Shown piece by piece: positions 23,589 through 32,256 of a stretch of DNA of 41,555 bases (the stretch's first letter is position 1; each line of letters starts with the position of its first letter). This DNA is from Treponema sp. Its GTDB lineage: Bacteria; Spirochaetota; Spirochaetia; Treponematales; Treponemataceae. The notes under the pieces are model-generated. The model worked only from the letters and a program-made list of their open reading frames with translations, was not told where the DNA came from and ran no database searches. A program made the position numbers and the translations under genes. The DNA lies in contig JAEDJA010000022.1 of the NCBI GenBank assembly GCA_016296575.1, positions 1 through 41,555 on the forward strand, read 5' to 3'.

Positions 23589-24014
23589 ATGGTTTTACAA
23601 AATTTGTGCCTTTTATATCTAGCTGTCATCTCTTTTTTCGATTTACGCACAGGGCGTATTCCAAATTTCATCACCTTTGGATTTTCTGCGCTCATGCTGT
23701 TTACAACCGTTTTTACTACTCCGTCTAAAATTCTAGCGCGATTACTTTGCGCCGCATTCTTTTTCCTTTTGTTTTTGTGCATCGCCATGTTCACTAAAGG
23801 GCTTGGAATGGGGGACGTGAAGCTTGCCGCGGTAATAGGTTACTGCAAGGGATTTTTTGCTACCTCGCTTATCTTTATATTGGCATGTCTTGGAGGAATA
23901 CTATTTTTTCTTTTTTGTCATTTTCATAAAAGAGAACTGAAAAAAATTCCGTTCGCTCCTTTTGTAACAGTCGGATATTTAATTTCTGAAATATTCTGCA
24001 GGAGAATTTTATGA
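23589..24014 (+). CDS. gspO: Type II secretion prepilin peptidase (GspO, A24 family, short form)
   Basis: 141 residues, four or more membrane helices. The two catalytic aspartates of A24 peptidases are in FFDLRTGRIPN near residue 18 and GLGMGDVKLAAV near residue 76. The N-terminal methyltransferase domain of the classical PilD/GspO (with two CxxC) is missing, so this is the short TadV/CpaA-like type. It removes the leader of the pseudopilins at the inner membrane. AGAGG lies 12 bases before the ATG, a rather long spacing. The stop overlaps the secretin start by four bases. First gene of the operon. Confidence 0.85.
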   Translation: MVLQNLCLLYLAVISFFDLRTGRIPNFITFGFSALMLFTTVFTTPSKILARLLCAAFFFLLFLCIAMFTKGLGMGDVKLAAVIGYCKGFFATSLIFILACLGGILFFLFCHFHKRELKKIPFAPFVTVGYLISEIFCRRIL

Positions 24015-26188
24015 AACGACTTTATGCAGAATTTCTGATATACATTTTATTCACTCTTTCCTTGAGTTCTCTTTATGCTCAGGAAACTGACTCTTCCATA
24101 TACATGGACTTTAGGAATCAAAAAATCCCTGACATCATATATTCTGTGGCGGAGGTTTGCGGCGAATCTGTAATCATTGATGAAACCGTTACTGGAACCG
24201 CAACATTCCGTTTTGAGGACAAAAATTTTGAGACTGCATTAAACCGCTTTGCGAAGCACTGTCAGCTATATGTAGAAAAGAGTGACGGTGTTTATTCTGT
24301 CACTAAAGTAAGAATCAATTCAAATGACAATGGTAAACTTTCCATAAATACAGAAAATGTTCAGGTTGAGCCGTTCATCAACATGCTCTCGCGTTATACT
24401 AACAGGACAATTTTATTTGACAATCTTCCCAATTCCGCCGTAACGATCCGAGTTTCAGAGGCAAGCCTTGAAGATGTTTTAAATCTTACGATTGTAAAGC
24501 TTCCTGGATTCGGTCTTGAACGGATTGCAGACGGCTTTTACATAACTAAAAGCGCCGGAACTTTAAATAAACGCAGCATAGATATTTTTACCATGTCTGA
24601 AGTTGACGGAAAGTTCTCCTGCAACATTCAGAAAGCGTCTTTTGTAAATGTCATGGAAACGCTCTTTAAGAAAGGAAGTAAAGAATACTCTCTTCTTTCA
24701 AGGCCTAATGTTACTTTAGAAAACATGGCGTATACGGATAAAAGTTTTGAAGAGCTTCTTTCCCTGATTCTTAATCAATGCAATTGTGATTTTTCTGTAA
24801 CAGAAAACATTTATTATATTTATGAGATTCAGAAAAAAGATGTTATAAAAAAGTATAAAGAAACCAGAATAATAAAGGTTAAAAATATAAGTATTGAAAC
24901 ACTTATTACGCTTCTTCCGAATGAGCTTAACGCGCAGGGATTTATTAAGCAGGATAAAAGCTCCAATTCCCTTATTCTTACAGGAAGTATGTCTGAGATT
25001 AATCCGATTGAAGAATTCATAAAACAGATTGATGTTCCTCTTGATGACAGAAATTACAAAAGCTTTTATTTTGAAAATGTAAGCGCGAAAGATGCCGTGA
25101 GTCTGATTCCGAAAACACTTCTTTTATCTGACATGATAATGCTTCCGTCCGACAATGGCTTTGTAACGCAGGTAACTGATGAAAGTGAGGCAAAACTGTC
25201 TGATTTTATAAGCATCATAGACAGTCAGAAAAAGAATAAAGCGGTAAGGCTAAAATACATAAAGAGCGATGAGCTTATAAAATCTCTTCCGCCTTCTGTA
25301 AGCAGGGAAAGCATAACAGAAACGAATGAGCCTACCCTGGTATTTTTCAGCGGAACAGAAAAACAGTATGAAAAATTTATAGAAAATCTTAAGGAAATTG
25401 ACAGACCAAGGCAGCAGATTAAGTATCAGCTTTTGGTAATACAGAGGCAGAAAACGGAAGGCTTAAACTGGGGCGCATCGTTAAACATCGGCGACACAAC
25501 GGCAGATTCGGGGTATTCATGGAGCGGAGCCGTCTCAAACATATTCAACATTAACTTTGACATAATATCAAAATTCGGAGTTCAGTTTGCAGGCAGCCTT
25601 AACGCGGAGCTTTCAGAGGGAAGATCCAGAGTGCTTGCCGATACGACAATCAACGGAATAAGCGGCGAGTCCTTAAGTTTTTCAAATACAAACACAACTC
25701 GTTACCGCGATATTATCGTTGATAAAAAAGGCGACTTGTATACAAGCACGACAAGAGAAATTTCAAGCGGTCTTACGCTCTCAATCAACGGCTGGGTCAG
25801 CGGAGACGGAATGGTAACGGTTAAGGTTGACGCGCAGGTTTCCAAGCAGGGAAACTCAGAATCTTCCTCAAACACAAAAGGAACCGACACAACTCCACCT
25901 CCATCTACTTCCGAAAAGAAAGTGAGTACAAATGTAAGAACAAAAAGCGGAGAGCCTGTGGTAATAGGCGGACTTTTTCAGACGGAAGAAGATGTTTCTG
26001 AACAACGCGTTCCTGTTCTTGGAAAGATTCCGATTCTAGGATTGCTTTTTAAGAAAAAAGTCGCCTCGACTGTAGAAACTGAATTTGTAATTTATCTTAT
26101 TCCATTTGTTGAAAAAACAGAAAGCGAATTATTAAGCGAAGAAGAAAATCTTCTGCGGCTTAAAAAGAAATACGGCGGGGAAAACTGA
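24011..26188 (+). CDS. gspD: Type II secretion outer-membrane secretin GspD
   Basis: 725 residues with a signal peptide (cleavage after LSSLYA). Periplasmic N domains fill roughly residues 28-450: an N0-like DFRNQKIPDIIYSVAEVCGE, an N1-like QVEPFINMLSRYTNRTI, further copies near 230-270 and ETRIIKVKNISIETLITLLP, and KSFYFENVSAKDAVSLIP. The C-terminal secretin domain (about 470-710) has RQQIKYQLLVIQR and the signature RVPVLGKIPILGLLFKKK. Secretins form the 12-15-mer outer-membrane channel. The basic S domain that binds pilotin is not evident at the C-terminus (ends KKKYGGEN). It starts four bases inside gspO and is followed after one base by gspE. Confidence 0.92.
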   Translation: MKRLYAEFLIYILFTLSLSSLYAQETDSSIYMDFRNQKIPDIIYSVAEVCGESVIIDETVTGTATFRFEDKNFETALNRFAKHCQLYVEKSDGVYSVTKVRINSNDNGKLSINTENVQVEPFINMLSRYTNRTILFDNLPNSAVTIRVSEASLEDVLNLTIVKLPGFGLERIADGFYITKSAGTLNKRSIDIFTMSEVDGKFSCNIQKASFVNVMETLFKKGSKEYSLLSRPNVTLENMAYTDKSFEELLSLILNQCNCDFSVTENIYYIYEIQKKDVIKKYKETRIIKVKNISIETLITLLPNELNAQGFIKQDKSSNSLILTGSMSEINPIEEFIKQIDVPLDDRNYKSFYFENVSAKDAVSLIPKTLLLSDMIMLPSDNGFVTQVTDESEAKLSDFISIIDSQKKNKAVRLKYIKSDELIKSLPPSVSRESITETNEPTLVFFSGTEKQYEKFIENLKEIDRPRQQIKYQLLVIQRQKTEGLNWGASLNIGDTTADSGYSWSGAVSNIFNINFDIISKFGVQFAGSLNAELSEGRSRVLADTTINGISGESLSFSNTNTTRYRDIIVDKKGDLYTSTTREISSGLTLSINGWVSGDGMVTVKVDAQVSKQGNSESSSNTKGTDTTPPPSTSEKKVSTNVRTKSGEPVVIGGLFQTEEDVSEQRVPVLGKIPILGLLFKKKVASTVETEFVIYLIPFVEKTESELLSEEENLLRLKKKYGGEN

Positions 26189-26189
26189 T

Positions 26190-27599
26190 ATGGAAAGAAG
26201 TGAGTTTCCCGAATTTAACATACTTGAATTCTCTGATTATAAAAATGTAGACGGCCAATATACAAGTCAGTTTATAAAAAACTCGCGCTGCGTAAAAATA
26301 AATGAGTCAGACAATGACGTTACTGTGGCTGTAGCGCGAGGAAAAACAAACGGTATTAAAATATTAGAGCAAGCGCACAGGAATAAAGAAATAAAACAGA
26401 TTGTTGTAAAAGATTCAGATTTTGCAGAGTTTATCGGTAAGTTTGTGGACGGCACGGCAGAAATTACGCTGACTCTTAATGAAGAGAACAAAGAATACAG
26501 ACTGGAAGACATAAACAGTGATTCTCCTGTAGTTAATATAATTAACGCCATCTGTCTTGAAGCGATAAGGCGAGGCGCTAGTGACATTCACATTCAGGGA
26601 GAAAAAGATTTTGTAAATGTACGATTAAGAATTGACGGAGTTTTGCAGAGTGTTCGTAAACTTGAAAAGCATGTTTTTGACAGCCTTGTAAGCCGTGTAA
26701 AGGTCATGTCCGGTCTTAATGTTATGGAGAACAGGCTCTGCCAGGACGGGAGAATGAGCGTTCAAGTACAGGATAAAAAACTTGACTTCCGCGTTTCTGT
26801 CGTTCCTTCTGTTTGCGGTCAGAATATTGTGCTCCGCCTTTTTGACAATGGGGATGAAGAGCTTACCCTTGAGGAGCTTGGCTTTTCAAAAGAGAATTTA
26901 AAGAAACTGAATTCTGCATTAAATAATCCTTACGGAATGATTCTTGCAACTGGTCCTACAGGAAGCGGAAAAACTACAACCCTTCACGCGCTCATAAAAA
27001 AGATGGATAAAGAGCATCTGAAGATTGTGACAATAGAAGATCCAGTCGAAAAGACTATTAACGGAATTGAGCAGATACAAGTAAACAATGAAATTAACTT
27101 AACATTTGAAAACATTCTCCGCCACGTATTAAGGCACGACCCAGATGTAATTATGGTAGGAGAAATCCGCGACATGGAAACCGCGGAACTTGCCGTGCGT
27201 TCTGCCCTTACAGGGCATTTAATTCTTTCGACAATCCATACAAATGACAGCGTGGGAGCAGTTTCAAGGCTTCGTAACCTTGGAATAGAACCTTATCTTA
27301 TTTCAGGAACTTTAAGGACTGTTCTGGCGCAGCGTCTTGTAAGAAAAACCTGCAAAGAATGCAGGGGCAAAGGCTGCGGACTTTGCAGTTTTACAGGCTT
27401 TAGCGGAAGAACTGCCATAAGCGAGATTTTTGATGTAGATGAAAAAATTTCGTCTATGATTGAAAGTCAGTCAAGCGATGCGGAAATAAGAAACTATATA
27501 AAAACATTTGGATTTAAGACATTAAAAGAAGACGCCGCGCTTAAAATTAAAAGCGGAATCTCGACAAAAGATGAAATCATGAGGGAGGGACTGCTATGA
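26190..27599 (+). CDS. gspE: Type II secretion ATPase GspE
   Basis: 469 residues. The N1E-like region is at 1-110, the N2E PAS-like domain at about 112-220 (ASDIHIQGEKDFVNVRLRID), Walker A GPTGSGKT at 255-262, the Asp box IEDPVE, Walker B VIMVGEIRD near 320, and the His box STIHTND near 350. The four-cysteine zinc motif is C388, C391, C396 and C399 (CKECRGKGCGLC), closer together than in most GspE. The hexamer powers pseudopilus assembly from the cytoplasm. The extended N1E domain that contacts GspL in proteobacteria is shorter here. It overlaps gspF by four bases. Confidence 0.93.
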   Translation: MERSEFPEFNILEFSDYKNVDGQYTSQFIKNSRCVKINESDNDVTVAVARGKTNGIKILEQAHRNKEIKQIVVKDSDFAEFIGKFVDGTAEITLTLNEENKEYRLEDINSDSPVVNIINAICLEAIRRGASDIHIQGEKDFVNVRLRIDGVLQSVRKLEKHVFDSLVSRVKVMSGLNVMENRLCQDGRMSVQVQDKKLDFRVSVVPSVCGQNIVLRLFDNGDEELTLEELGFSKENLKKLNSALNNPYGMILATGPTGSGKTTTLHALIKKMDKEHLKIVTIEDPVEKTINGIEQIQVNNEINLTFENILRHVLRHDPDVIMVGEIRDMETAELAVRSALTGHLILSTIHTNDSVGAVSRLRNLGIEPYLISGTLRTVLAQRLVRKTCKECRGKGCGLCSFTGFSGRTAISEIFDVDEKISSMIESQSSDAEIRNYIKTFGFKTLKEDAALKIKSGISTKDEIMREGLL

Positions 27600-28618
27600 A
27601 AATCGATGTCCTTCTTTTCACTCAGACAATGCGCTCGCTTTTGTCATCATGCCTTTCTCTCCAAAGCGCCCTTAAAGTCTGTTCCGAAATCCTTACTGGC
27701 AAAAAGGAAAAAGATCTTGTTTTGAGCGTCTTTAAAAAAGTTAATGAAGGAAAGAAGTTTTCTCTGGCGCTTTCTGATTATAAGAAAGAATTCAGTCCGC
27801 TGTATATTTCTCTTGTTTCGATTGGAGAAGAAAGCGGAACGCTTGCAGAAGTTTTCGGACACTTGAGTTCATACTTAAAAGCCAAGCGCAACATGAACAG
27901 GAAAATAGTCCAGGCTTTGATGTATCCCGCGGCGGTTCTTATAACTGCTGTCGCTGTAGTAATCATTCTAACTGTATTTGTAATGCCAAGGCTGGAAGGA
28001 ATATTTGACGCTTTTTCCGCATCGTCTGACATGGCAGGACAGATGATAAAGATTAAAGCGCGCTTTATTGTTACGTCAGTCATCACGGCAGCCGTAATTC
28101 TTGCAATCGTCATTACGGCGATAATGCATAAGGCAAACGCAAAGGCTGCATTTTTGATAGACGCAGCGATATTGAAAATTCCTGCTGTCAAAAAACTTGT
28201 ATTGACAGCGCAGATGAATGATTTTTCTTTTGCCATGAAGCTTATGACAGACACTCATTTTCCTCTGGTACAGAGTCTTGCCCAGGCAAAAGATGTTTTA
28301 AGAAACGGACGGATAAAGAAGGCTGTCGCCTCTGTATGCAAAAATGTCATGGACGGCATGGCTGTTGGGGAAGCTTTTGAAAGAGAAAAGATTTTTCCGA
28401 ATTACTTTACCGTCTGGATAAAGATAGCTGAAGAAAACGGCAACACATCGGAAGCGTTCAGAGAAATATCCGATTATTACAGGTTCGAGAATGAAAACAT
28501 ACTGTCTGAAATTACGCAGTCTGCAGAACCTGTTTTCATTCTTATTACAGGAGCGATAATCATAAGCGTAATAGCGCAGTTTGTTATTCCTGTATTCAAC
28601 CTTCTGGGGGCATTATGA
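27596..28618 (+). CDS. gspF: Type II secretion inner-membrane platform protein GspF
   Basis: 340 residues with two repeats of the T2SSF domain. The first has SLVSIGEESGTLAEVFGHLS before the first membrane helix; the second has IKIAEENGNTSEAFREISDY before the last. Membrane helices are near residues 110-135, 155-175 and 310-335. The N-terminal domain that reaches GspE is shortened. GspF couples the ATPase to the assembling pseudopilus. It overlaps both neighbours by four bases. Confidence 0.92.
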   Translation: MKIDVLLFTQTMRSLLSSCLSLQSALKVCSEILTGKKEKDLVLSVFKKVNEGKKFSLALSDYKKEFSPLYISLVSIGEESGTLAEVFGHLSSYLKAKRNMNRKIVQALMYPAAVLITAVAVVIILTVFVMPRLEGIFDAFSASSDMAGQMIKIKARFIVTSVITAAVILAIVITAIMHKANAKAAFLIDAAILKIPAVKKLVLTAQMNDFSFAMKLMTDTHFPLVQSLAQAKDVLRNGRIKKAVASVCKNVMDGMAVGEAFEREKIFPNYFTVWIKIAEENGNTSEAFREISDYYRFENENILSEITQSAEPVFILITGAIIISVIAQFVIPVFNLLGAL

Positions 28619-29061
28619 AAAAGAAAGTGGAAGAAATATTAAAAAATGAAGACGGCTGGACTTTTATGGAAACCCTGATTGTAATTGCAATCATTCTTAT
28701 TCTTACAGCGACGGTAGGCTTTATGGCAATAAACAGCCTTGAAAAATCCAGAATAGCGGCCGCAAGAACTCAGATAGAAAGTTTTGCAACTGCGATAGAA
28801 GCTTATTACATAGACTGCGGAAACTTTCCTACGACAGAACAGGGATTAAGTGCTTTGCGCAAAAAACCTGAAACCGCTCCCTCTTCTGAAAACTGGAGCG
28901 GCCCATATATTTACAAAGACGCGCCTAAAGATCCGTGGGGCTATGAATATGAATACACCTCGCCCGCTCCTGACGGCTCTCCGTATGGAATAAGAAGTTT
29001 TGGAGCGGACGGAATTGAAGGCGGCGAGAATAAAAACGCTGACATAAAAAGCTGGGAGTGA
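28615..29061 (+). CDS. gspG: Type II secretion major pseudopilin GspG
   Basis: 148 residues. The leader ends in glycine and the mature protein starts WTFMETLIVIAIILILTA, keeping E at +5 but with W rather than F or M at +1. The GspG C-terminal signature is present: YYIDCGNFPTTEQGLSAL, then GPYIYKDAPKDPWGYEY and SFGADGIEGG, where the aspartates bind calcium. It builds the pseudopilus shaft. Start in a four-base overlap with gspF. Confidence 0.92.
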   Translation: MKKKVEEILKNEDGWTFMETLIVIAIILILTATVGFMAINSLEKSRIAAARTQIESFATAIEAYYIDCGNFPTTEQGLSALRKKPETAPSSENWSGPYIYKDAPKDPWGYEYEYTSPAPDGSPYGIRSFGADGIEGGENKNADIKSWE

Positions 29062-29067
29062 AAACGG

Positions 29068-29211
29068 TTGATTAGAGAAATGTTTGTCATTGCGGCATTT
29101 TTACTTATCCTCTGTGGGATTGTTGGCGGAGTAGTTACTGTCGAGCGGAGCGCTTCGCGACAGTTAGTCATAGCTGAAAGAATTATTGAGGGCGCGAATG
29201 AAACTGACTGA
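29068..29211 (+). CDS. Very short pseudopilin-like membrane protein (47 residues)
   Basis: TTG start at 29068 with GGAG nine bases upstream; the next ATG is at 29080. One membrane helix (MFVIAAFLLILCGIVGGVV) and a short amphipathic tail ending GANETD. It occupies the position of GspH/GspI in other operons and is the size of a pseudopilin helix without a globular domain. The coding part for VERSASRQ is a 28-base hairpin (29137-29164), which may be an inserted repeat. It overlaps the next gene by 14 bases. It could be a real mini-pseudopilin or a decayed one. Confidence 0.45.
   Translation: MIREMFVIAAFLLILCGIVGGVVTVERSASRQLVIAERIIEGANETD
29137..29164. repeat. Hairpin inside the short pseudopilin-like gene
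   Basis: ACTGTCG (29137-29143) and CGACAGT (29158-29164) form a perfect stem around AGCGGAGCGCTTCG. The loop has the CTTCG core also seen in hairpin loops at 10783-10794, 10864-10875 and near 12150. Confidence 0.6.
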
Positions 29212-29599
29212 GGTTATAGTTGCAGTGGCGATTTTTCTCATAGCCTGCGCGGTGTTTTCCGCAAGCCTTATAAATGTAAGGCGTGGCGTAGACAGGTCTG
29301 AAGCGTTTTCCAAAAACGCAGTCGCATTGCTTGATACTGACACGATTATCAGAAAAGAAATTGAAAAAATAAATGTGCCTTATTGGAAAAGTTTTGACAG
29401 TGAGTTTAAAAAAGAAAAGATTTTACTTGAAGAGAACCTTAAGAATATTGGCAAAGACAAAGGGTTTGAAGTCGAGAGCGTTTCTTCTGTCTATGACAGA
29501 AAGCGCCGTTCGGAAGGAATAAAAATTGAATGGAAGATTTACGGCAGAAAATATGTCTGCCAGAAGTTTATAAGGCAGAGGATTGTTAATGAAGAGTAA
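29198..29599 (+). CDS. Minor pseudopilin (GspI/GspJ-like)
   Basis: 133 residues from ATG 29198, with AGGG about six bases upstream; an upstream TTG at 29186 adds only MRAR. The N-terminus MKLTEVIVAVAIFLIACAV is the typical pseudopilin helix with E at +5 if the initiator methionine is +1, so there is almost no leader to cleave, which is unusual. The C-terminal half is a small globular domain of charged strands (KIEWKIYGRKYVCQKF). By order it corresponds to GspI or GspJ, the tip pseudopilins. Confidence 0.7.
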   Translation: MKLTEVIVAVAIFLIACAVFSASLINVRRGVDRSEAFSKNAVALLDTDTIIRKEIEKINVPYWKSFDSEFKKEKILLEENLKNIGKDKGFEVESVSSVYDRKRRSEGIKIEWKIYGRKYVCQKFIRQRIVNEE

Positions 29600-30407
29600 G
29601 GAAAGCGGTTTTTCCACCGCGTTTGCCCTGACAGTAATATTTTCTCTTTGTGTCATCACGCTTTCTTTTGCAATGATTGTTAATGCAAATGAAAAGAAAA
29701 TTAACTCTTATAAAAGTGCTGTTGAGGCGCGGAAGAAAGCAGATGCAATAATTTTAGACATAGAAAAACAAATTCAGTCCCTAAAAGAATATTCTTCAGA
29801 TATAGATGAATATCAGATAAGGTCTTTAGTATCAGATGTATGTAACTATGATTTTATTGTAGAAGATGTATCAACCGGCATAAACAAAAACTTTATTTCT
29901 TCTGAAATACTAGAAGATGAAAGTGTTCGACAATATATAATTTCAAATGAAGAGACTGCGTTTTCTGAATACGGATGGATTAATCCTAAATTTACAGATA
30001 AAGCAATTCTTGATGAAATTTCATTGGATTTTGAAAACAAAAATACATTCCCACTTACAAACAATACTCCTCCGCTGAACATTCAATTTATGACGGATGA
30101 TTTTATAATGGCTGTCCTTGGATATTTTAAGATTAAAAATAGGGAACAAAAACTTGAGCGGATAAGGGAAAAACTTAATGGTGAGACTAGTTCAAAGGAA
30201 CTTGCGGAAATCCTTGAAATAAGCGAGAATCACGCTGTTTTTGACTTAATCGGCTTTAAGACATTGTTCTGGAAAATCAGCTTTGAAACTGACAAATGCG
30301 GATGCAGCGCAGTTTTTGCGGCGGTTCCGCAAAAAGACAATCAGAAAAAAATAGACAGATACATCCTTGTTGAAAAAGATATTGCGCATAAAGGGGGCAG
30401 TTTATGA
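29589..30407 (+). CDS. gspK: Minor pseudopilin GspK-like
   Basis: 272 residues from ATG 29589 (AGAGG seven bases upstream). The leader KSKESG is followed by FSTAFALTVIFSLCVITLSF, a pilin helix without glutamate at +5, which is the mark of GspK. The long C-terminal part includes an alpha-helical stretch (EQKLERIREKLNGETSSKELAEI) in the place of the GspK alpha domain, and an ending VFAAVPQKDNQKKIDRYILV like GspK beta strands. GspK caps the pseudopilus tip with GspI and GspJ. It overlaps both neighbours. Confidence 0.75.
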   Translation: MKSKESGFSTAFALTVIFSLCVITLSFAMIVNANEKKINSYKSAVEARKKADAIILDIEKQIQSLKEYSSDIDEYQIRSLVSDVCNYDFIVEDVSTGINKNFISSEILEDESVRQYIISNEETAFSEYGWINPKFTDKAILDEISLDFENKNTFPLTNNTPPLNIQFMTDDFIMAVLGYFKIKNREQKLERIREKLNGETSSKELAEILEISENHAVFDLIGFKTLFWKISFETDKCGCSAVFAAVPQKDNQKKIDRYILVEKDIAHKGGSL

Positions 30408-31792
30408 CAGAACCGCTTCATTTAACAGACTGCCCGAAGTTTACCCTTTTGTTAAAATCTAATACGCAGAAAAAACGTCTTATTGAGGCCAAAAATAAAC
30501 TTCTGAATGTATATCCTTTTGAAGTTGAAGAACAGAAACTTTTAATCATACGTACAGACAAAAAAGATAAATACGATGTTTATATTTCAAACGAAGAAAT
30601 AACACATGAATCAGACATAAGGAAGTTGCTCCTTATAAGTCTGCTTTGCGTTACCGCCTTATGCGCTCTGATTATGATAATGCATAATGTCACTGCAAAA
30701 AAAATGGATGAAGCAAAGCGGCAGAAAGAACTTGAAAAACAAAAGCTGGAGCAGGAGCGTCTTGAAAAACGGAAAGAAGAAGAACTTGAGAAATTAAAAG
30801 CAGAATATCTGGATATGAAAGAAAGTGAATATGAGAAAATCTATCCGTATATTGAACGCATATATTCTGCAATGCCTGACAAGACAACGGTAGAAAACAT
30901 TTCGATAGACAGAAATCATTTTACTGTTGAAGTTACGACAAATGACTCTGTAACAATACTCTCAAATTTTGAAGAGAGCAAGGCCTTTGCTGAAGTAAAA
31001 ATGACAAGGACAAACATAAAAGGCGGAAAAGAAGCTGTTTCGTATACAGGGGATTTTTCAAGGCTTATAAAAACGTCTGACGGCAGTTTGTCTTTGGATG
31101 AAAAGATTTATTTTTACACGGACGAAATAAACAGGATGGATAAAAGGGCAGAATTACTGAAAGACATTCAGCTTTCTGAATATATAGGAAAGATCCGCGC
31201 AGCCCTTCATAAAAACAACTGCCAGGAACAGTACATACAGCTTAGGGGCAAAGAAAAAAATGCAGAGATAGAATTTTTTGTTCTGTCCGCAAGCTGGAAT
31301 ATCCTGAATTTTATAAAAGAAATTCAGAGTGAGGAAAACAATCTTATTGATGTAAAAAACATAAGGATTCATAACAGCGAGGAAAGAAACAAAATACAGA
31401 CGACAATCTGTTTTGACACCGGCATCGAATTAAAGCAGGATGACGGAATTCTTTCCGAATATGCAGATTTAAAAATCGAAGCTGCCGAAATAGACAGGAT
31501 TTTCTATAAGGCTCCTGTTCAAAAGCCTGCGCTGCAAAAAAGCCCTGCAACCAAAAATGCGCAGCCGCAAAAGGCCGTTAAGACGCAGACTCCATTGAAG
31601 CTAAAAAAACTCACATACATAGGTCTTACAAAATCAAATGCTCAGACTTTTGTTCTGGCAAAGGATGATGATATGGGAAGCATTTATAAGCTTGTACTGG
31701 CTGATGAAGAAACTGGCGGAGACTGCTGTGTAAAAACTGACGGCGGATTTATGGCAAGGCTTCGCGGCGAATATTATGAGGTAAAAAAATGA
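30404..31792 (+). CDS. GspL/GspM-like assembly protein with GspC/PilP-like C-terminal domain
   Basis: 462 residues. Residues 1-70 are a small cytoplasmic part, 78-98 a membrane helix (LLLISLLCVTALCALIMIM), 100-145 a charged coiled coil, then two ferredoxin-like periplasmic domains as in PilN/PilO or GspL/GspM. After a linker rich in A, Q, K and P (PVQKPALQKSPATKN) a small beta domain begins KLKKLTYIGLTKSNAQTFVL, reminiscent of the HR domain of GspC or of PilP. No separate gspL, gspM or gspC genes are visible, so this one protein may replace all three. The homology is a pattern judgement. Confidence 0.6.
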   Translation: MTEPLHLTDCPKFTLLLKSNTQKKRLIEAKNKLLNVYPFEVEEQKLLIIRTDKKDKYDVYISNEEITHESDIRKLLLISLLCVTALCALIMIMHNVTAKKMDEAKRQKELEKQKLEQERLEKRKEEELEKLKAEYLDMKESEYEKIYPYIERIYSAMPDKTTVENISIDRNHFTVEVTTNDSVTILSNFEESKAFAEVKMTRTNIKGGKEAVSYTGDFSRLIKTSDGSLSLDEKIYFYTDEINRMDKRAELLKDIQLSEYIGKIRAALHKNNCQEQYIQLRGKEKNAEIEFFVLSASWNILNFIKEIQSEENNLIDVKNIRIHNSEERNKIQTTICFDTGIELKQDDGILSEYADLKIEAAEIDRIFYKAPVQKPALQKSPATKNAQPQKAVKTQTPLKLKKLTYIGLTKSNAQTFVLAKDDDMGSIYKLVLADEETGGDCCVKTDGGFMARLRGEYYEVKK

Positions 31793-32256
31793 AGGTGAAA
31801 AAGATTTGCATTAAGGCTCTATGCGCGTCATTATGCCTCTTTTTCTTTTCGTGCGCGTCAACGCCCGAAAAGAAAATAGACTCTGCGTATGTGATGGTCT
31901 ACAACTATGAAAACAGCGAAGTGATGAATGTTACGATTCTTATAGATGGTGAAACTGTCGGCAATACAGACATATATGGACGACTAATGTTTCCGTGCGA
32001 AAAGGAAAGAGAGGTTCTAATAAAAGCTTCAAAAAACGGATATGAGACCGTAGAGACAAAAAGTGTAATTAAGGCTGGTACGGTCGTTTATTTTAAGATG
32101 GGAAGCGGTTCTTATTATGCGTCAAAAGCGGAAAAGCTGCTGGATGATTGCGATGCAATCAACGCGTCAAAAATGATAGATAAGGCTCTTGAAATAGAAG
32201 AGAGAAAAGACTGGCGATATTTACAGGAAATAATCATTAAGGAAAGTAATAAATGA
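31789..32256 (+). CDS. Lipoprotein with PEGA-like domain
   Basis: 155 residues. The lipoprotein signal ends in CLFFFSC. The mature part has a PEGA/carboxypeptidase-regulatory-like beta domain (VTILIDGETVGNTDIYGRL, then KASKNGYETVETKSV), followed by a short helical tail with possible TPR-like pairing. Lies inside the secretion operon, overlapping both neighbours by four bases, so a pilotin-like or peptidoglycan-linked accessory role for the secretin is possible. Not recognised as a known pilotin. Confidence 0.65.
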   Translation: MKVKKICIKALCASLCLFFFSCASTPEKKIDSAYVMVYNYENSEVMNVTILIDGETVGNTDIYGRLMFPCEKEREVLIKASKNGYETVETKSVIKAGTVVYFKMGSGSYYASKAEKLLDDCDAINASKMIDKALEIEERKDWRYLQEIIIKESNK

